Shown one piece after another: positions 19,876 through 34,600 of a stretch of 64,000 nt of DNA. The notes beneath the pieces were generated by a model. The model worked only from the letters and a program-made list of their open reading frames with translations, had not been told where the DNA came from and made no database searches. Position numbers and translations under genes: made by a program. The stretch comes from Timema cristinae (Eukaryota > Arthropoda > Insecta > Phasmatodea > Timematidae), in NCBI GenBank assembly GCA_039000515.1, contig JBCFYV010000024.1:45056187-45120186 (forward strand), read 5' to 3'. Positions within the stretch are counted from its first letter, which is position 1. The number at the start of each line of letters is the position of its first letter.

Positions 19876-22800
19876 TAACATGTGGGAACCACGTCAGCGT
19901 CCGCGGTGGACAGGAGACAATTTAATAATCATATAAACCATGTTTGTACCCCAGTAATGTTGAGCTGCTTAACTTTTTAGAAAGTGCCGAAGATGGACTC
20001 TTTAGGCTTGCATTTAGGCCGAAGACGGCCATTTTGACCACCACCTATGATGTTAAGCAGCTCCACATTACTGGATTACAAACATTATTGTAACTCTGAA
20101 ACAAGGTGAAATGGGACACATGTTTAAATGATATGTTTACATAATTTCTGTTCTCTCATCCAACCCTTAAATGGGTTCTAAATGTTACAGTACACCCGGT
20201 ATATTTAACACTTTTTGGTAAAAAAAACTTAAAAATTAAAAAGATAATTCTAAAACTATGCTTTAAAAAAAAATTACTTGCAAAATGGAAATTTTCCACA
20301 AAATTATGTACCCTTGTAATTGTTGTTACACATAAGATTAATATTAGGATGAACACTATTTTATATATGTTTTTTTGCTATTCAATAATTATTAATTAGT
20401 TATATACTTCCCCTTGAGTTATTTAGAGAAGAGTTTATGTATGATAAGTCAAATGGGGACCTTGAAATATGACACATTGGTTTTAATAATAGTATTGGTA
20501 CCAAGAACAGTTGGATAGGGTGTATGTACAGTCCAATTTTCAAAGGAATGGTCTTATCTGGCATATAGAAAAGTTAGTAGATTTACTTTCACGTCTTCAC
20601 ACATTAGCTCATTAGCGATCTGCAGCTGTCACTTTTGATAGATATTATCAATAACTTTAAAATTAAACTAATAACTCGAATGGACAGAGTCAATAATGAA
20701 TTGGTGCTAAAGGACTGCGGTTTGAAAGGGAATTCATTAGGTAAATGTAAAATATGCGTCTTAAGTTGGTTTGGGCATGTTTAGTGGATGAGTGTGGATT
20801 GAATTATTACAAAGCAAATATAGGAAGGTAGAGTGTGTGGATTAAAAGAAAAGGGTAGGTCATATAAGATGTGGCTAAATGCAGATGAACTTGTGAAAAG
20901 AGAAAAACATTAAGAGTTTCAAGTATAAAAGAGCATGTATGTCTTGGTGTATGGATGCAGTTGAAGCAAAGGGAGTAAGTTAGGTTAAGAAAGTGTGAGG
21001 AAAGTTAGTGAGGATGGATTAAGTATGGAGTTGTTTTTTGAGCTATATGCACAGTTTCTTGTCCACCTCGCAAGGGAATAGCGTATATATATAGAACTAA
21101 AAGTAAAAGGTTGACAATAATGCTCACAGAAAAATAATTTGTATTTTCTAAAAGACCCTTACTATGAAAATTAGACTTTAGACGAAGAATGAGAGATAGC
21201 AGGTCCTTGATAAGGACGCTAATGGGGTTTTCTACTCACATGACCACAAATGTGGAGTCGACAGAATACTGAAGTAGTAACTCTCTTATCCTCATGTGTC
21301 TGTTTGTCTTCTCCCTTAGAGTGTGAAGTTCGGTCTTGGTTATCACCGCTTTACCATCTGCTACCATGAAAAGAAATAACAAAACCCAAAGATTAACTAC
21401 TGTGTTTAATAACTATTTGGTAAAAAGAAATTTTTGTTACAGATGTTTATTCATGATTTAATTGTCAGTCATTCGGTTTTTTTATTTATTAAAAAACATG
21501 AAAAATTAAAATTAAAATTAAATGACATGTAGCTGGCCATTCATTGGTGACTAAAGGTTGAGGTTTTCAAGCTTGTCAGATCGCACAAGGGTGGATTTCC
21601 ATGTTCAGTTTATCACTGTGGCTTTATTGTTTCCTCTTACTGCTAATGTAGGTACATTTCTTCTTAGATCTAACTTTCCCAACACCAACCTTTCTATTAA
21701 GTTGTTCCCACCTCTATTGCTATAATGTATTAATATTACATTTAACGTGCACTTTTTTAAAACAAGATTATTCAAATTATTTGTTGATAAAACTTAACCT
21801 CAGGATAACAACCATTAACAATAAACCCCCAACCGAGCCTTTAATTAAGCATTTTAACATATTTGTACTAGTATCCTTCGATATATAAATACTTTTATTT
21901 TACGACCAGCCCGGCATCGAACCAGCCTCCCTGGTACTTAAAAAATGTATTTACATTCAGCAATGCCTTGTTATAAGATTGTTGTCAGGGTAAGCATAGC
22001 TTATTAAAACTGCATGTGTGTTATGTTCTTCCCCAATGTATTCCCGTTTGACCAAAAACACACACCTCACATGGAAATGTGTTTCTATTTATATATGCTC
22101 GAAGAATGTCTTACCAAGGGTTGAAAACATTCACAGATACAGATTAAACTAACGCAGCTTACCTTGGCAACACACCACATCACTCCACTGGAGGTCAGCC
22201 AATCACCCATTTGACCTGAATTGTTTGTAATCTTGTATATAGGTATATTGGTTGATTCCCAAGACCATACAATAAAACGTTCTTAATTCGTAAGCCACCT
22301 TTGAGGCTACATTGGCCAGCAGTTGAGCCTGTTCTTTGTATCTGCACTCACCGGCATCACTGGCGTCACCTCTGAAGTTCTCGATAAGGGACGCAAACTC
22401 TTTCTTAGTTTCTTCGGTAGCCTTCTTACCAATGTCTGGTATTACAATCACGTCGCTGTAGTCGATACGGAACTTTGAGAGCAGGGCTGCCAAGCTGAAC
22501 ATAAAAATTTACTCAGATAAATATGTTATGTTGATATAAGGATGGCAAGAAGAGAGTATACTTTATAAAATCACACATATCAGAAATTGAGTTACAAACT
22601 ATTTCAACTTGGATAGTACAGTTAGAAAAAGTTACTAGATCTACTTTCATGAACTCGGATGTCAGGTCATATAATCTGCAGCTGTCACTTTTGATAGATA
22701 GTTATCAATGCCTAAAAGAATAATACTAATATTATATTATTAGCACCGTGTCCTACTACCCGTTCGGTTTATACGCACTTACGCTAATGTGTAATGGTAG

Positions 22801-25800
22801 GGTGATTGTGAGATGAAATGGAGGACCTACAGTTTAACGTGGAATCCGAACCATGGCAAAGGCCTGACCTGGAATTCCACACATTCACAAGTTGTGATTA
22901 ATACATGTCTTGTCAGAGGTGAAGGTGGTAATCAGATAAATCTGTGCCGGGGTTGAGGATTGAACCCGAACCCTAGCATAGAAGTAGACACCTTAACCCT
23001 AGACCACCAGGTCACCCAATATATAATTCTTATAACTTTTATGAATGTTGACCACAACAAATTAAGTTTGTAATTTCTAAAATATCTAATAATTGTTGTA
23101 ATAAAATCAAATTACATACATATAACCCTTGATATTTGATAGATATCATGACTAACTTGAATTCAACAGTAAATATTATATTTGTCAGAACCATTCAGTA
23201 TTGAACTAGTATATTATACAACAGATAGCACTCATTTGGTGCCAGCATGTTTGACTGGCTCTCTCAGTATGGGTTCACTACGGGTTGCGTATGTTAGAAG
23301 ATGGTTTATCCTATTGTAATCTTCAAAGTGATTTTTCCTAACCTCTCAGCAGGTAAAAACATTGATGTATTGCCCCTCTCACTTGTCATTGATTCAAATG
23401 GCAAGTAGTGAGGAAAAGGCAACAGAAAACCCACAGTACAAGTAATTTACACTAGCAAATTGATTTTCAAACAAAAAATAAAACAAAATGTCTTTGTTAT
23501 AAAAAAATAGTGATGTAAGTTGTTTAAATTAAATGTATATAATTGATAGAAGTGTATATATAAAAAAAAAAAAAAATTTTTTTTTAGGAAGACGCTCACT
23601 TTCGTTGGTCCTTGTCGAGTTCGTTCTTGTTGTGAGCCAGTGAGAAAATACGTAACTTGCAGCCGGAGAACTGGGACCTCGTGCTCAGGATGTAAGGGAT
23701 CAGCAAGGTAAGTCCTGCCAACATTGAACAAGAAAATATCTGTTCACAAGTCTCAACTCTAGAGTTAAAAAAAAAAGAATAATTGTATTATGACCTTCTA
23801 TAAAGGAAACAAAATCTGGGTATAATGGAAAAATGAGGGGATTTAAGCAGTCGGGGAAGCTCAATCTTTGATTCCTTAGCTTAGACCACTGATAGTCGGT
23901 ACTATCACTGGACACTACGGCCTTACCTCCATCGTCGTACAGCCACCAGACGTCGATGCATCCCTTGTCTTGTTTCCTCCTGAAACGTGTGATCTGGTCC
24001 CACATCACCTCGGAGAGGGGCTCACCGGAAGGACCCAGGTACATGTCTGGGAGATTCTTGTTCTTCTTCTTGGACTTGCTAGGCTTCACCCCACATACAA
24101 CACTCTCGGGTAGAGGTTCAGGAGTGATAACTTCCGGGTCCATCTCCAAAAGAGGGGAGCAACAGGGTGAGTCTGGAAGCTCACTCACCACCTCCACTGG
24201 AACAACTAGATCCATTAGATTTACCGGACTATGTGGGAAGTTCTGCGCTCCGTTTATTATAAATGGGTAAAAGGGGAGAACATAATGACATCAATGAAAT
24301 CACAATCACACATACTTTATCACACTTCCATACTAATGTTATTTTTTAAAATTTAAACTATTCAAAAAACAGTCAACAGGGAACTACACTTAATTTTAGA
24401 GCTAAAATCAAAATCATGGTATGGTCTAGGTATGATCGTATAGCATTTAAATATCAAGTTTAAAGTAAATCCATTGAAACGTTTTCACTGAAGACCCAAG
24501 TACAGACATGGAGGTAGATAAAATTTTAAAATCTAATTTTTTGGGGGCTTAAGGGCACGTGAAATTTCAAGATTCATCTTAATCTCAAGGTCAACAACTG
24601 TCATGATTACAATAATCTACCTATATTTAAAAGCATGTCTTCACTGATAGTGGAATTATTTTTTTTTCAAAGGAGGAGGGGGCACATAAAAACATTTGGG
24701 GGAGGGGGAGGGGAATTTGATGTCCCTAGAAGCAATTTGGAATGGTCTTCTCTAATTTCTCTTAAAATTAAATGCATCCAGAAGCTATTTGAAGTGATCT
24801 TATCTGGCAAATTTTGAAAATTGAATGCATCTAGAAATCATTTGAAGTTAGAATCATTTTTCAGCTTCATATTCAATATTAGAGGGTTTGAAATATATCT
24901 GAGAGGGAGAAGGTAGACGAGAATTTATTCCCAAGTGGGCCAATGCCCATCTGTCCTCTCTCACTGACTTGATCTGTTCAGTACTGATGTATTCACCAAC
25001 TGTCAAGATATTTTTGAGGGCTTCTATTCAAAAGAAAACCCAGATCTGTTAAATACATTTGGATTTTTCACTGGTATATCAATCGGAGCTTCCCTTTTCA
25101 CAGTTAAGAATTGATGGCAAGGAGACCTGCTGTAGTGTTTGGCTTATAGTTAAGATAGTATGCAAGTCATGTGTTTGTATCAATTTATACATTGCACATT
25201 AAACTACAACAATTAAATTCACAAACGAATCATCCTTTCAATCCCACTTCATAAATTGGATTAACATAATGGAAAAGCCTTCTAAACAATACAAACCTAT
25301 TTTTTGTGATTAAAATTGATAATATTTAACTACAGTTAACATTATTTTATGGGTTTTAATATTATTATTATTATTATTATTAGCACCGCGTCTTACTACC
25401 CATTCGGGTTATACGCACTTACGCTAATGTGTAATGATAGGGTGATTGTGAGATGAAATGAAGGACCTACAGTTTAACGTGGAATCCGAACCACGGTGGA
25501 GGCCTGGCATTCCCCAATATTATATATTAAAAGTGATAACATTAACTCACATGGCTTGACTTGTGAATGTATGAAAATAATTTTAGTAACTTTATTAAAA
25601 TATTGTTCTACTATGTTCTTACTGAACGTCTTGCATAGTTTGCCTAGAAGAGGCTGATTTTTTTTTTTCCTCACAATTTCTCGGGTAGACAAAATATTGT
25701 GATCGTCAAAAAAAAAAATTAATTCTAGATTTTGATGGATATCGACGTTTCATAAACCACCGAACCCGAAAAAGTGGTTTTTGTGGGTGTTGTTCAGCTG

Positions 25801-28800
25801 TCTGTCTGTGTGTTTGTATCTCAGCCTATAGCCAAAACTATTTTACTGATTAGGCTAAAATTTGGTATTTAGGGTTTTCTTAAGGTTCTCACCGAGTTTT
25901 TGGAATTATACAAGTAAAACTCAAATTTAAGGTAGCTAACTTAAAGGCCAAAAGATAAGAAAATCGATTCTCTCAAAATTGCTCTGACTTTTATTAAAAT
26001 TTGTACCTAAGCATTGTTTAACATTAAACATAAAATGTCTCATTTTTTCTGATCAAAATGTCATAGAGGGTACCATACAAAAGTAGATAACTACCATTTT
26101 GATCAAATCTCAACGCTTTGAGATACAAAATAACGTATCATTGTAAAGTTTTAGTAATTAAAAAAATAAAAACCATTTGTTTGAAATATATACATATGTA
26201 TTTATAAAAACAATAGTGTCTGAGCTATTGGCAAATATATTTATCCATCGAGCCATGCTGTGGCTACCTTGTGCCAGCTGCCCGGTAGACTGGTTCCTTC
26301 TGATCTTTTCTTCCTCGGCTTTCTTGTCTATGCTAGAGATGGGTACAAACTCCTCGTCCTGTATCAGCTTGGAGTAATCGAGTCCTTCTTGAAGTCTAAG
26401 AATCCCCACCGCCAGGTAGCGATCCAGAGCATAGCTAAAAAACACGAGCAATAAACTTAAACTTCAAGAAACAAGCGTTCTTTGCATGGTTACACTATAG
26501 TCTAGCTTATAAGCTAGGGTCGTAGTGTAAATACATCAAGCTAAGGCTACCTTTCAGGTGAACCGAATGTAGTTAGGTACAAAACCGTGTTACCAAACAA
26601 TAACTAAGAAAGATATACTGCAATGTAAGTCTCATTAAGGAAGTCCTTATACTGCAGCGTTTAGTTGTGTCATAGACATATAGAAATCTCGCATTTTAAG
26701 AAGCTGTTGGGTTTTTAAAAATTTTGTTCACGCCAAAATTGTGTTGAAGTGTATCAACATTTCCTCCTTTTAGGATTAAAACCCTTATACATGTCAAGAT
26801 TTATAATATTTGGTAAAACTTTGGAAGATGAGATTAGTTGGTTGGTTTTACAACAGTGTTTATCATCAAATAATACAGTTCTGAGATCTATGTTAATGGT
26901 TAGAAACAGCTATAGCATTCCTAAAATAAAATAGTAATTTTTTAATTGGTATACATAAAACATTTTAAGATAAGACCGTTGTTTTATTGGTTTTGAAGCT
27001 TACAATTCCATAAGAAATTAACAAGTGTGAGAAGATATCCCTTTGAGCACTTATAACTATTTCAGCCAAAATGCTTTACTATTTTCTAAGGAACTGAAAT
27101 TAAAAATGTGCATGTCATGAAGGATGTGTAATTTATTTAAACTATTTTGTTAGTGCACATTTGAATTATTTACTTCTTACTCATGGTGAAAAATATGTGT
27201 TTTCTTTTCTGGAAAAAGTTATCTAGATCTTCACAAAAGTGGCAAAAGCGGAGAAAGGCTCCATTATATAAACTAACGGTTAAACGCTGGCTCCTACTTG
27301 GTGGATTAGAAGCTATTTTGCAAAACTGGCTGAATCTTAATTTGGAACACCTAAGTACGCCTGAAGTACTATATCACTATGATACCATGAAATTAAAAGA
27401 GAGGGAAGAATAATGAGTATTTCACCCTTGGAGATGTCTTGTTTATGTGCTGATAACACTTTCCCTTCCATTAACGAGTATAAACAGTGAACACTCGTTC
27501 TATTATTCATCCAGCATTGATGCATATTTCCGAACTAGTTTTTACTTGTCTCCTTTTCTAGAAAGACACATGCATCCAAGGACTTTTCTAATAAGGAACT
27601 TGGCAGGAAGATTTCTAAACGCCATCTTTGTGAATAAACAAAAAATTCTAAGTTATAGACAATTTTAATATCGGTGTTTACTAAAAGACTACTTCAAAAA
27701 ACATATAATTTTTTTTTTACAATTGAAGACTATTTTTATAATAACATTTTAAAAAACTTTCCAAAGAATATTAAATATAAGTAAAAAGCATAATTTCTTA
27801 TTAGTTAAGACTCGAATAAGAAACATTTAAATTAGAGATTTCTTATCCAAGTCTTAACTAATATTATTTTTTAGAATTTTTTAAGAATTTATGTTTTCTG
27901 TTTCAATGTTTTAGACTATCCTTAAAACGCTCCTAATAAAATTTGAATACATCAATGCTGGGAACACAATCAACTTAACGTTCATTCTATTTACACTTAA
28001 CCAATACAATTAAAATGAGGTTCGACAGAGTGATATACCTACATAAAAACAAACAAATAATCAAATAGAAAAACGTGATTTAAAATACACATGGATTATA
28101 TATAATATGAGAACTAGAGATTAATTTTACACCAACATGGTGGTCATAAATCATTTTAACGCAAACATAAGTAGTTCTTTCTGTGTCTCACAAACACACA
28201 CACACGGTGTGATTACGTCTCACACTCCTCAAGCTCGTGAATGACCCTTCACAAGCAGCTTATTTGCGATTTTTCTCCTATTTATTACTTCGTCTGTTTA
28301 TGGTATACAATTCTTTGCTGCAGTTTTTTCTGAGTCTCCTGAACTCTAAATGATTCTTATTTCTTCTTCATGTTTGATATATTTTTACACCAAATATTAG
28401 ACACTTTGAAATCATCTCAAAGGTTTCGCCATGCTTTGTTTGAACAATATGGATTTTTTTGCTTTCTACCTTCAATGCAAAGGTTCCAAATCAAACTATG
28501 GACCAGACAAGAACCCACTGAATAATGTTGAAGTACTGCCGAAGAGCCTCCTTATCGCAGGTCTGCCAGTCCGACTTGTAACCCATTAGTAGCATGTTTG
28601 GTCGAAACTTCCCTAGCCCGCACATCTGCATGAAGGATCGAGCCGAGGGTTCGAAATCTCCTTCGGTCAGGGTGAAGAAAGCTTTCACCCTGTGTTTGGT
28701 GAACCAGTGATACGCTTTCCTGGTGAGGGCGTCATGTGCACGCTGTGAGTGGTTACCCTGAAACAACAATGCCAGCCATAAATATAGCAACATATTTTGG

Positions 28801-31627
28801 TAGAAAGAAACTTCTAAAAAAAAATCAACAACAAATTTTTTTTCCGAGTAATCTAACATTGTACTATATTATTAACTTGTTATTTCATAGTTATTGATAA
28901 TATCCCTAAAAAAATTACCGCTGCAGATCACAGACTTGATTATGAATAGATGAAATTAGACTGTAGCAGGATGGGTTCTTCCATGTGGTAATTAATTGTA
29001 TTTAAGAACGATAAGTATAAACCATTCATTTATATCGAGATCACCCAGCTATATTTCAAAACAATATGAAAAAATTGAGTTTAATTTTCCCGAGCTAGTT
29101 CATTACACTTTATCTCTTTCAGGTCCATTCTAATGTTATCCTCCTATCTACTTCTAGGTCTTCCCAATGGTCTCTTCCCATTGGCTTTACCATTCACTGC
29201 CCAGAAAATGGTGCGAGAATCTCCCATTCATGCTGCATGTCCTGCAAACTGGAGTCTATGAGACTTGATTACTCTAACAATGTATTGGTGATGAGTACAG
29301 AGTATGTAAATCATCATAATGTAACCTCCTCAACTCTTCAGTATCTTGTACCATTTTGCACCATATTTCTTCCCAATCACCTTGTTTTCGAACACCCTAA
29401 ATCTCGCTTTTGTCATGTAAGGTACAACCTTAGAGAACAACCGGTAAACTATTGTTTGATAGTGATTCTCTAAAGCAATATTGATACGTGAAAATCAAAA
29501 ATAACATTTTAAAGTTATCATTATATATTTGAAATCATGACACGATTCAAATGAACATTCAACCTTCAACGCGCTACTAAACATTTATATTAAAAGATTA
29601 TATACATCCATCTATATTGAAATACCTTGACAATGTCGGCACACAGTAATAAAGACAACCCTTTAGTGATGAGGTTGGCAAAGTCGACCAAGGGAGGCCT
29701 GTCTCCGGGTAATCCGGTAAGCGCCAGAATCTGAGGTCTATAGTTCTTGACGTGGAGCTCTACTCTGTTTAGTTCGATCAGAGACTTCAAAGCCGAGTTG
29801 TAGGAGTGGGCTTGGGTAGAAGACCCCCAATTCACATCTGAAATTACAGATGAAAATGTTCAGTTTCATGTGATAGCTGTACAAAGAATAGATAATGCAA
29901 CTCGAACCAAACATTGCATTGGTGTGTAGTTTTATCATATTTTACAATCACAGTTTCACACAATAGACTGTACTACCGATGACAGAAAGATCAGAGTTTG
30001 AATCCCAGTCGGGTATACTGAGGGTGTTTTTTTTGTAAATGTTAATCCTTACTCCTTCCATGCAAATGTGGGTACATTTCTTCTAAAGTTAGCCTTCCTC
30101 ATCCCAAACAAATTAGTGTAGTTAGTATATATGTGTGATAATCCGGGTGGATAGTAAGACCTGGTGTTAAAAAAATAAACACATAATTTTAAAATAGTAA
30201 TTTTCAAAGAAAAAACTATGAATCTAAACTTTATTTTACAAGGGAATAGATTCAGAAAATTACAATTCAATATGTTTTCCGTTTCAAATATAATCTTGTA
30301 TTTTATTCCCTGGTTAATCAGCCCTCAGTTGGGTTCTTAAGCACACTATTTAATTTGAATAGCACCCTGTGAGAATGCAGACAAAAACGGTATCATTGGG
30401 GGTTCATTAAGTGTTTTTTTTAATAAATGGTTAGCTACTTTATCTCCAATCAAAGGCACATAGGCCTAAATTTCATCTAAATTATACCTTTCTCATCCCC
30501 ACTACCCAATTGGTATGAATATGCAAATATTTCAATGATATAAAGATGTGGAACATGGTTTTACCTATAAAAATGATAACTCTCTCTGCGTTCAGCCCGG
30601 ATGTAAGGAATGAGCTCATATAAAACCATTGATGAGTTATGATAATGATGGTGTCTGACTGGCAACCGTTAAAGTCCTAGCTCGTTAATTAGTGAACACT
30701 GTATATTATTATATAATCAATATGATTGATATATAAGAGCACCAACTAAACTGTATATTATTGAAGAAGAAATTATAGGAATAAAATGCTGATTTATCAG
30801 GAACTTAATCTCTTAGGCAGAAACACTAGAATATTCTTGATACATTTTGTAACCCCCTGCCCGAGCTATTCACATTTAATCCACACCTATGTGGTAGGAT
30901 GTGGAAGGTATAATTCAGAATGAATCCACTGATATTTGTGTAGAGCAGCAGAAAAAGGATAGGGGGAAAGATAAGGAGTAGAGAAATAAATGGGATTAAG
31001 AAAGGTTATTGAAGGGGGAAATATATATTTATGTATCCAATCTCGCCGTCACCGGAAAAACCAGACGAGATGAGGCTGATGCCTTAGCCCGCATACCCAC
31101 CAATTTGATGATGATGGTGGTGGTGGTGATAATACATTCAAACCCGGCTAATTGGTAGGTAGAGGCGACAGCATACCTGGTTTTCTGTAGGAGACATACA
31201 GGTAAAGGGTGATGACGACGAAGAAGGTGACTAGAGCCATCCACCAGGACATGAGGAACATGACGGCGATACACAGCAGGGTTCCGACAAGGCTCACCCA
31301 CGCGTTGTAGTACTTAGGGAGACAGAAACAAAGTTGATTATTTGATAATATTACTACATTAAGGTGACCTGGCGGTCTAGGGGTAATGTGTCGGACTTAT
31401 ATGCTGGCGGCCGGGGTTCAATCCTCGGTCCCGGCAAAGATTTATCTGATTACCAAACCCTTCCTTCACCTCTGACAAGACATCTTGTGAATGTGGGGAA
31501 TGCCAGGCCTCCACCGTGGTTCGGATTCCACGTTAAACTGTAGGTCCTCCATTTCATCTCACAATCACCCTACCATCACACATTAGCGTATGTGCGTATA
31601 ACCCGAATGGGTATTAAGACGTGGTGC

Positions 31628-31669
<42 letters not shown>

Positions 31670-34600
31670 ATTAAGAAAGAACTTTCCCTCCATTTAAAAG
31701 TAGGGATAGGGTCGAATCCACTATTTTACGAATCCGAATATCAAATATGAATCTTTATTTTAACTTTCAAATCCAAATCTTGGGGAGAAAAATATTATGA
31801 CCCCATTAAGAAATGGAATATAACAAAATAGAAAGTAGAAAAAGTAACTAAATGTTAACATTCATCGCTAAAATGAATTCATGCGTACACCCAGTTAAGT
31901 GTTAAATTAATGCTCTGGGCTCTGGTAGATTAAGTTTTTCATGTAGTTATGTTGCAGCTGAACCACTAATAATAAGTATTAGAACTATAAAACAAATTTC
32001 AATTTAATAAGTTGGAAAAAAAAGTTAAAAAAGGGTTGGACTTTTTTTTATCTCTGATATTCTTAAGGATTCAAGTGCTTGATGATTTAAAGCTCTCACC
32101 CCTATAATTAAAAGTTTCCTGAAGCGGTTGCAATTACACCGTAACATGTATTAAACAACATTTCTATACAACAGATCCTCAAACATTTATAAACAAAAAC
32201 AACCGGATATTATGTAATTTAAAAAAAAAGTTTTATTAGTTTTATGTAATTCTCTGATTAACTTGTCATTAACAATTTCACAATAGTGTAAACAGAAAAT
32301 CACCCGACCAATTTAACTGGTTAGATCTACAAAACAATAACTCTCAATTTTAATGTAACTCTTATCATTTTATTTGTAAGTTGTCTTGTTTCATATATTT
32401 TATATATTTTTTTATTCTTATTCAAAATAATACTACCAACATTTTCTGCTCAACCCAATGGGGATATCACAAAAATGTTAATATTTACTAAAAATTGAAA
32501 TTCAAAAACATGTATGTGCACACACCAATCAATTTTGTATGATATATCTTTATAGTAATCTTTTTTTTTTTTTTTTTTTGCCATCCTATTAATTATAATA
32601 TTGCATATTGGCTGTTTGTTAAGGCATATGTGAAGTAACAAACCGATATCAAACAGATCTCATCTAAATAAGTCATATGTATCATAAAACAATTGAAAAA
32701 ATAATTATTTATATATACATATATCAAAGATTACTCATCGGCTTCAGCGGTTGAATGGTCTAAAGTCTCATTCTCGCGATAGACTGGACTGCCGATCATG
32801 GGAAGATCAGTGTTTGAATCTCGGTTAGGTGTACTGAAGGGGGTTTTTCCTAAATGGTTTTACAATCTTGCTCCACACAACTTTGGTTACACTTCCTCTG
32901 AATGCCATCTTTCTCATCTTTAACATATTGGTGTTATTATTACATATGAATAGAGCTCTAACGAGTAGATAGATGAGTTGACAGAAAAAAAACACTCTTT
33001 TCTTATATATTTTATAAAATTAATATGTTACATTGCAATATATCTCGTAAGTAACGCTAAATATCATTTCGATGGAATGTTCACCTTGAAAGCCGGTCTC
33101 CAACCGGGACTCTTGGAGACCGAGGCGTGGAACACGGAGAAGTTGATGAGGGCGTAAGCAGCCAGGAAGAAGTTGGACAGCATCGGTGCGATGGAGTTCA
33201 GCTGGGCTGGAAACAAAACAAATCATTAGAATTCATTTTTCTATTTCAGTGGGACATGAGGGAGGTAAGTATTCAAGTAAATGCACAATCATTAGTCTTA
33301 TAAGAAGGTGAGAAACCACAATATAAAAATCTCCAGATCCTAAGCCTGGTAATTGAACCCTTGGTCTCTCATCGTCAACCATTGGGTTATTAGTTCCCTT
33401 CTTAGTCTGGTTTTAACTGAATAGAGGCAGAACTGCATCGGTTATCACGCAGTCTAAGACTTTACACTCATAATATACTGAATAGCTTGTGACGAGTTCG
33501 GGGTTCGAATGCCGACCATCTGTGCCGAAAAAACTGTTTCTTATGTGTTTTTTCACTATCTCGTCTTGCAATTTCTGGTACATTTCCTCTAAATTTTATC
33601 TTCCTCATTCTTACCCAATTAGTATAAAGACCCCTAAACATGCAATAGAAAGCCATGCTCGAAATAAAATCTTTTCAATTTTCATTTATGTTCATTTAAC
33701 AGATTTATAGTGCTCATACTGAATTGAATATTTTATTTGTGTAGTTTCTTACTTCTAGTTTATGAATTAGGAACATTCAAAAAATCACTTTTAATAAATT
33801 TACTAATGGCCTGGCGGTCTAGGGGTAGGGTTTCAGACTTCTGTGCTAGAGGCCAGGGTTCAATCCTCGGTCCCAGCACAGATTTAGCTGATTGCCAAAC
33901 CCTTCCTCCACCTCAGACAAGACGTGTATTAATCACAACTTGTGAATGTGTGGAATGCCAGGCCTCCACCGTGGTTCGGATCCCACGTTAAAACTATAGG
34001 TCCTCTATTTTCATCTCACAATCACCCTACCATTACAGATTAGCGTAAGTGCTTACAACCCAAACGGGTAGTAAGACGTGGTGCTGCTAGTAATAATAAT
34101 AATAAATTTACTAAAAAAACTCATTTAATTTGCTCACCGATGAGTATGCAGCCTAATGAGATGAGGAAAACTAACATGTACCCTCTTACTGGGTCGTTGT
34201 TAGCTCCGTGGCCCTTGGAGAAGAAACCAATGAATGGGTACAGCTTATCTTTGGCAAGAGCCTAAAATTAGAAATTTAAACAAATTAATTCTAATTTAAG
34301 CTTGAATGAATCATGCACATGGGAAATGGTTTTCTTACTTTTTTTTTTTTTTAATATTGAATGGAATCAATAAAAATAATATTCCTCTAGCAAAATAGTT
34401 TGTGTATGTACAATTTAAAGGTTTGATATTATATTTTGAAATTGTCTCGTATATATTTTTCAGATTAAGATTCCTACTATATAATGCATTTAATTTATAT
34501 TTAAAAAAAAAATCCTCAAACTAATTTTGAAATCAAAGATTTTATAAGAAAATTGGGGGTAGTGTTTCTTTTCTGCTTGTGTTTGTGATTCAATCTAGCT

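Larger units (their letters stand above)
26435..28518. other. NKCC intron 14
   Basis: A+T-rich, 2.1 kb. Two hairpins (26490 and 27799) are the only structures recognised. An 76-codon open frame at 27183-27413 is lysine-rich, with no homology I recognise, and is probably chance. Confidence 0.5.

Noticed and set aside
22203..22351. Continuation of the NKCC exon 18 frame to 22203
   Set aside because: Homology stops at the GTGAGT donor and the next exon (21240-21360) joins in phase, so this part is intron.
24197..24228. Alternative start of NKCC exon 16 at 24228
   Set aside because: That acceptor would need a different phase from exon 15 and create a stop in the required frame; 24196 fits.
27183..27413. 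Lysine-rich 76-codon open frame as a gene
   Set aside because: No recognisable domain, intronic position, and length within chance range.
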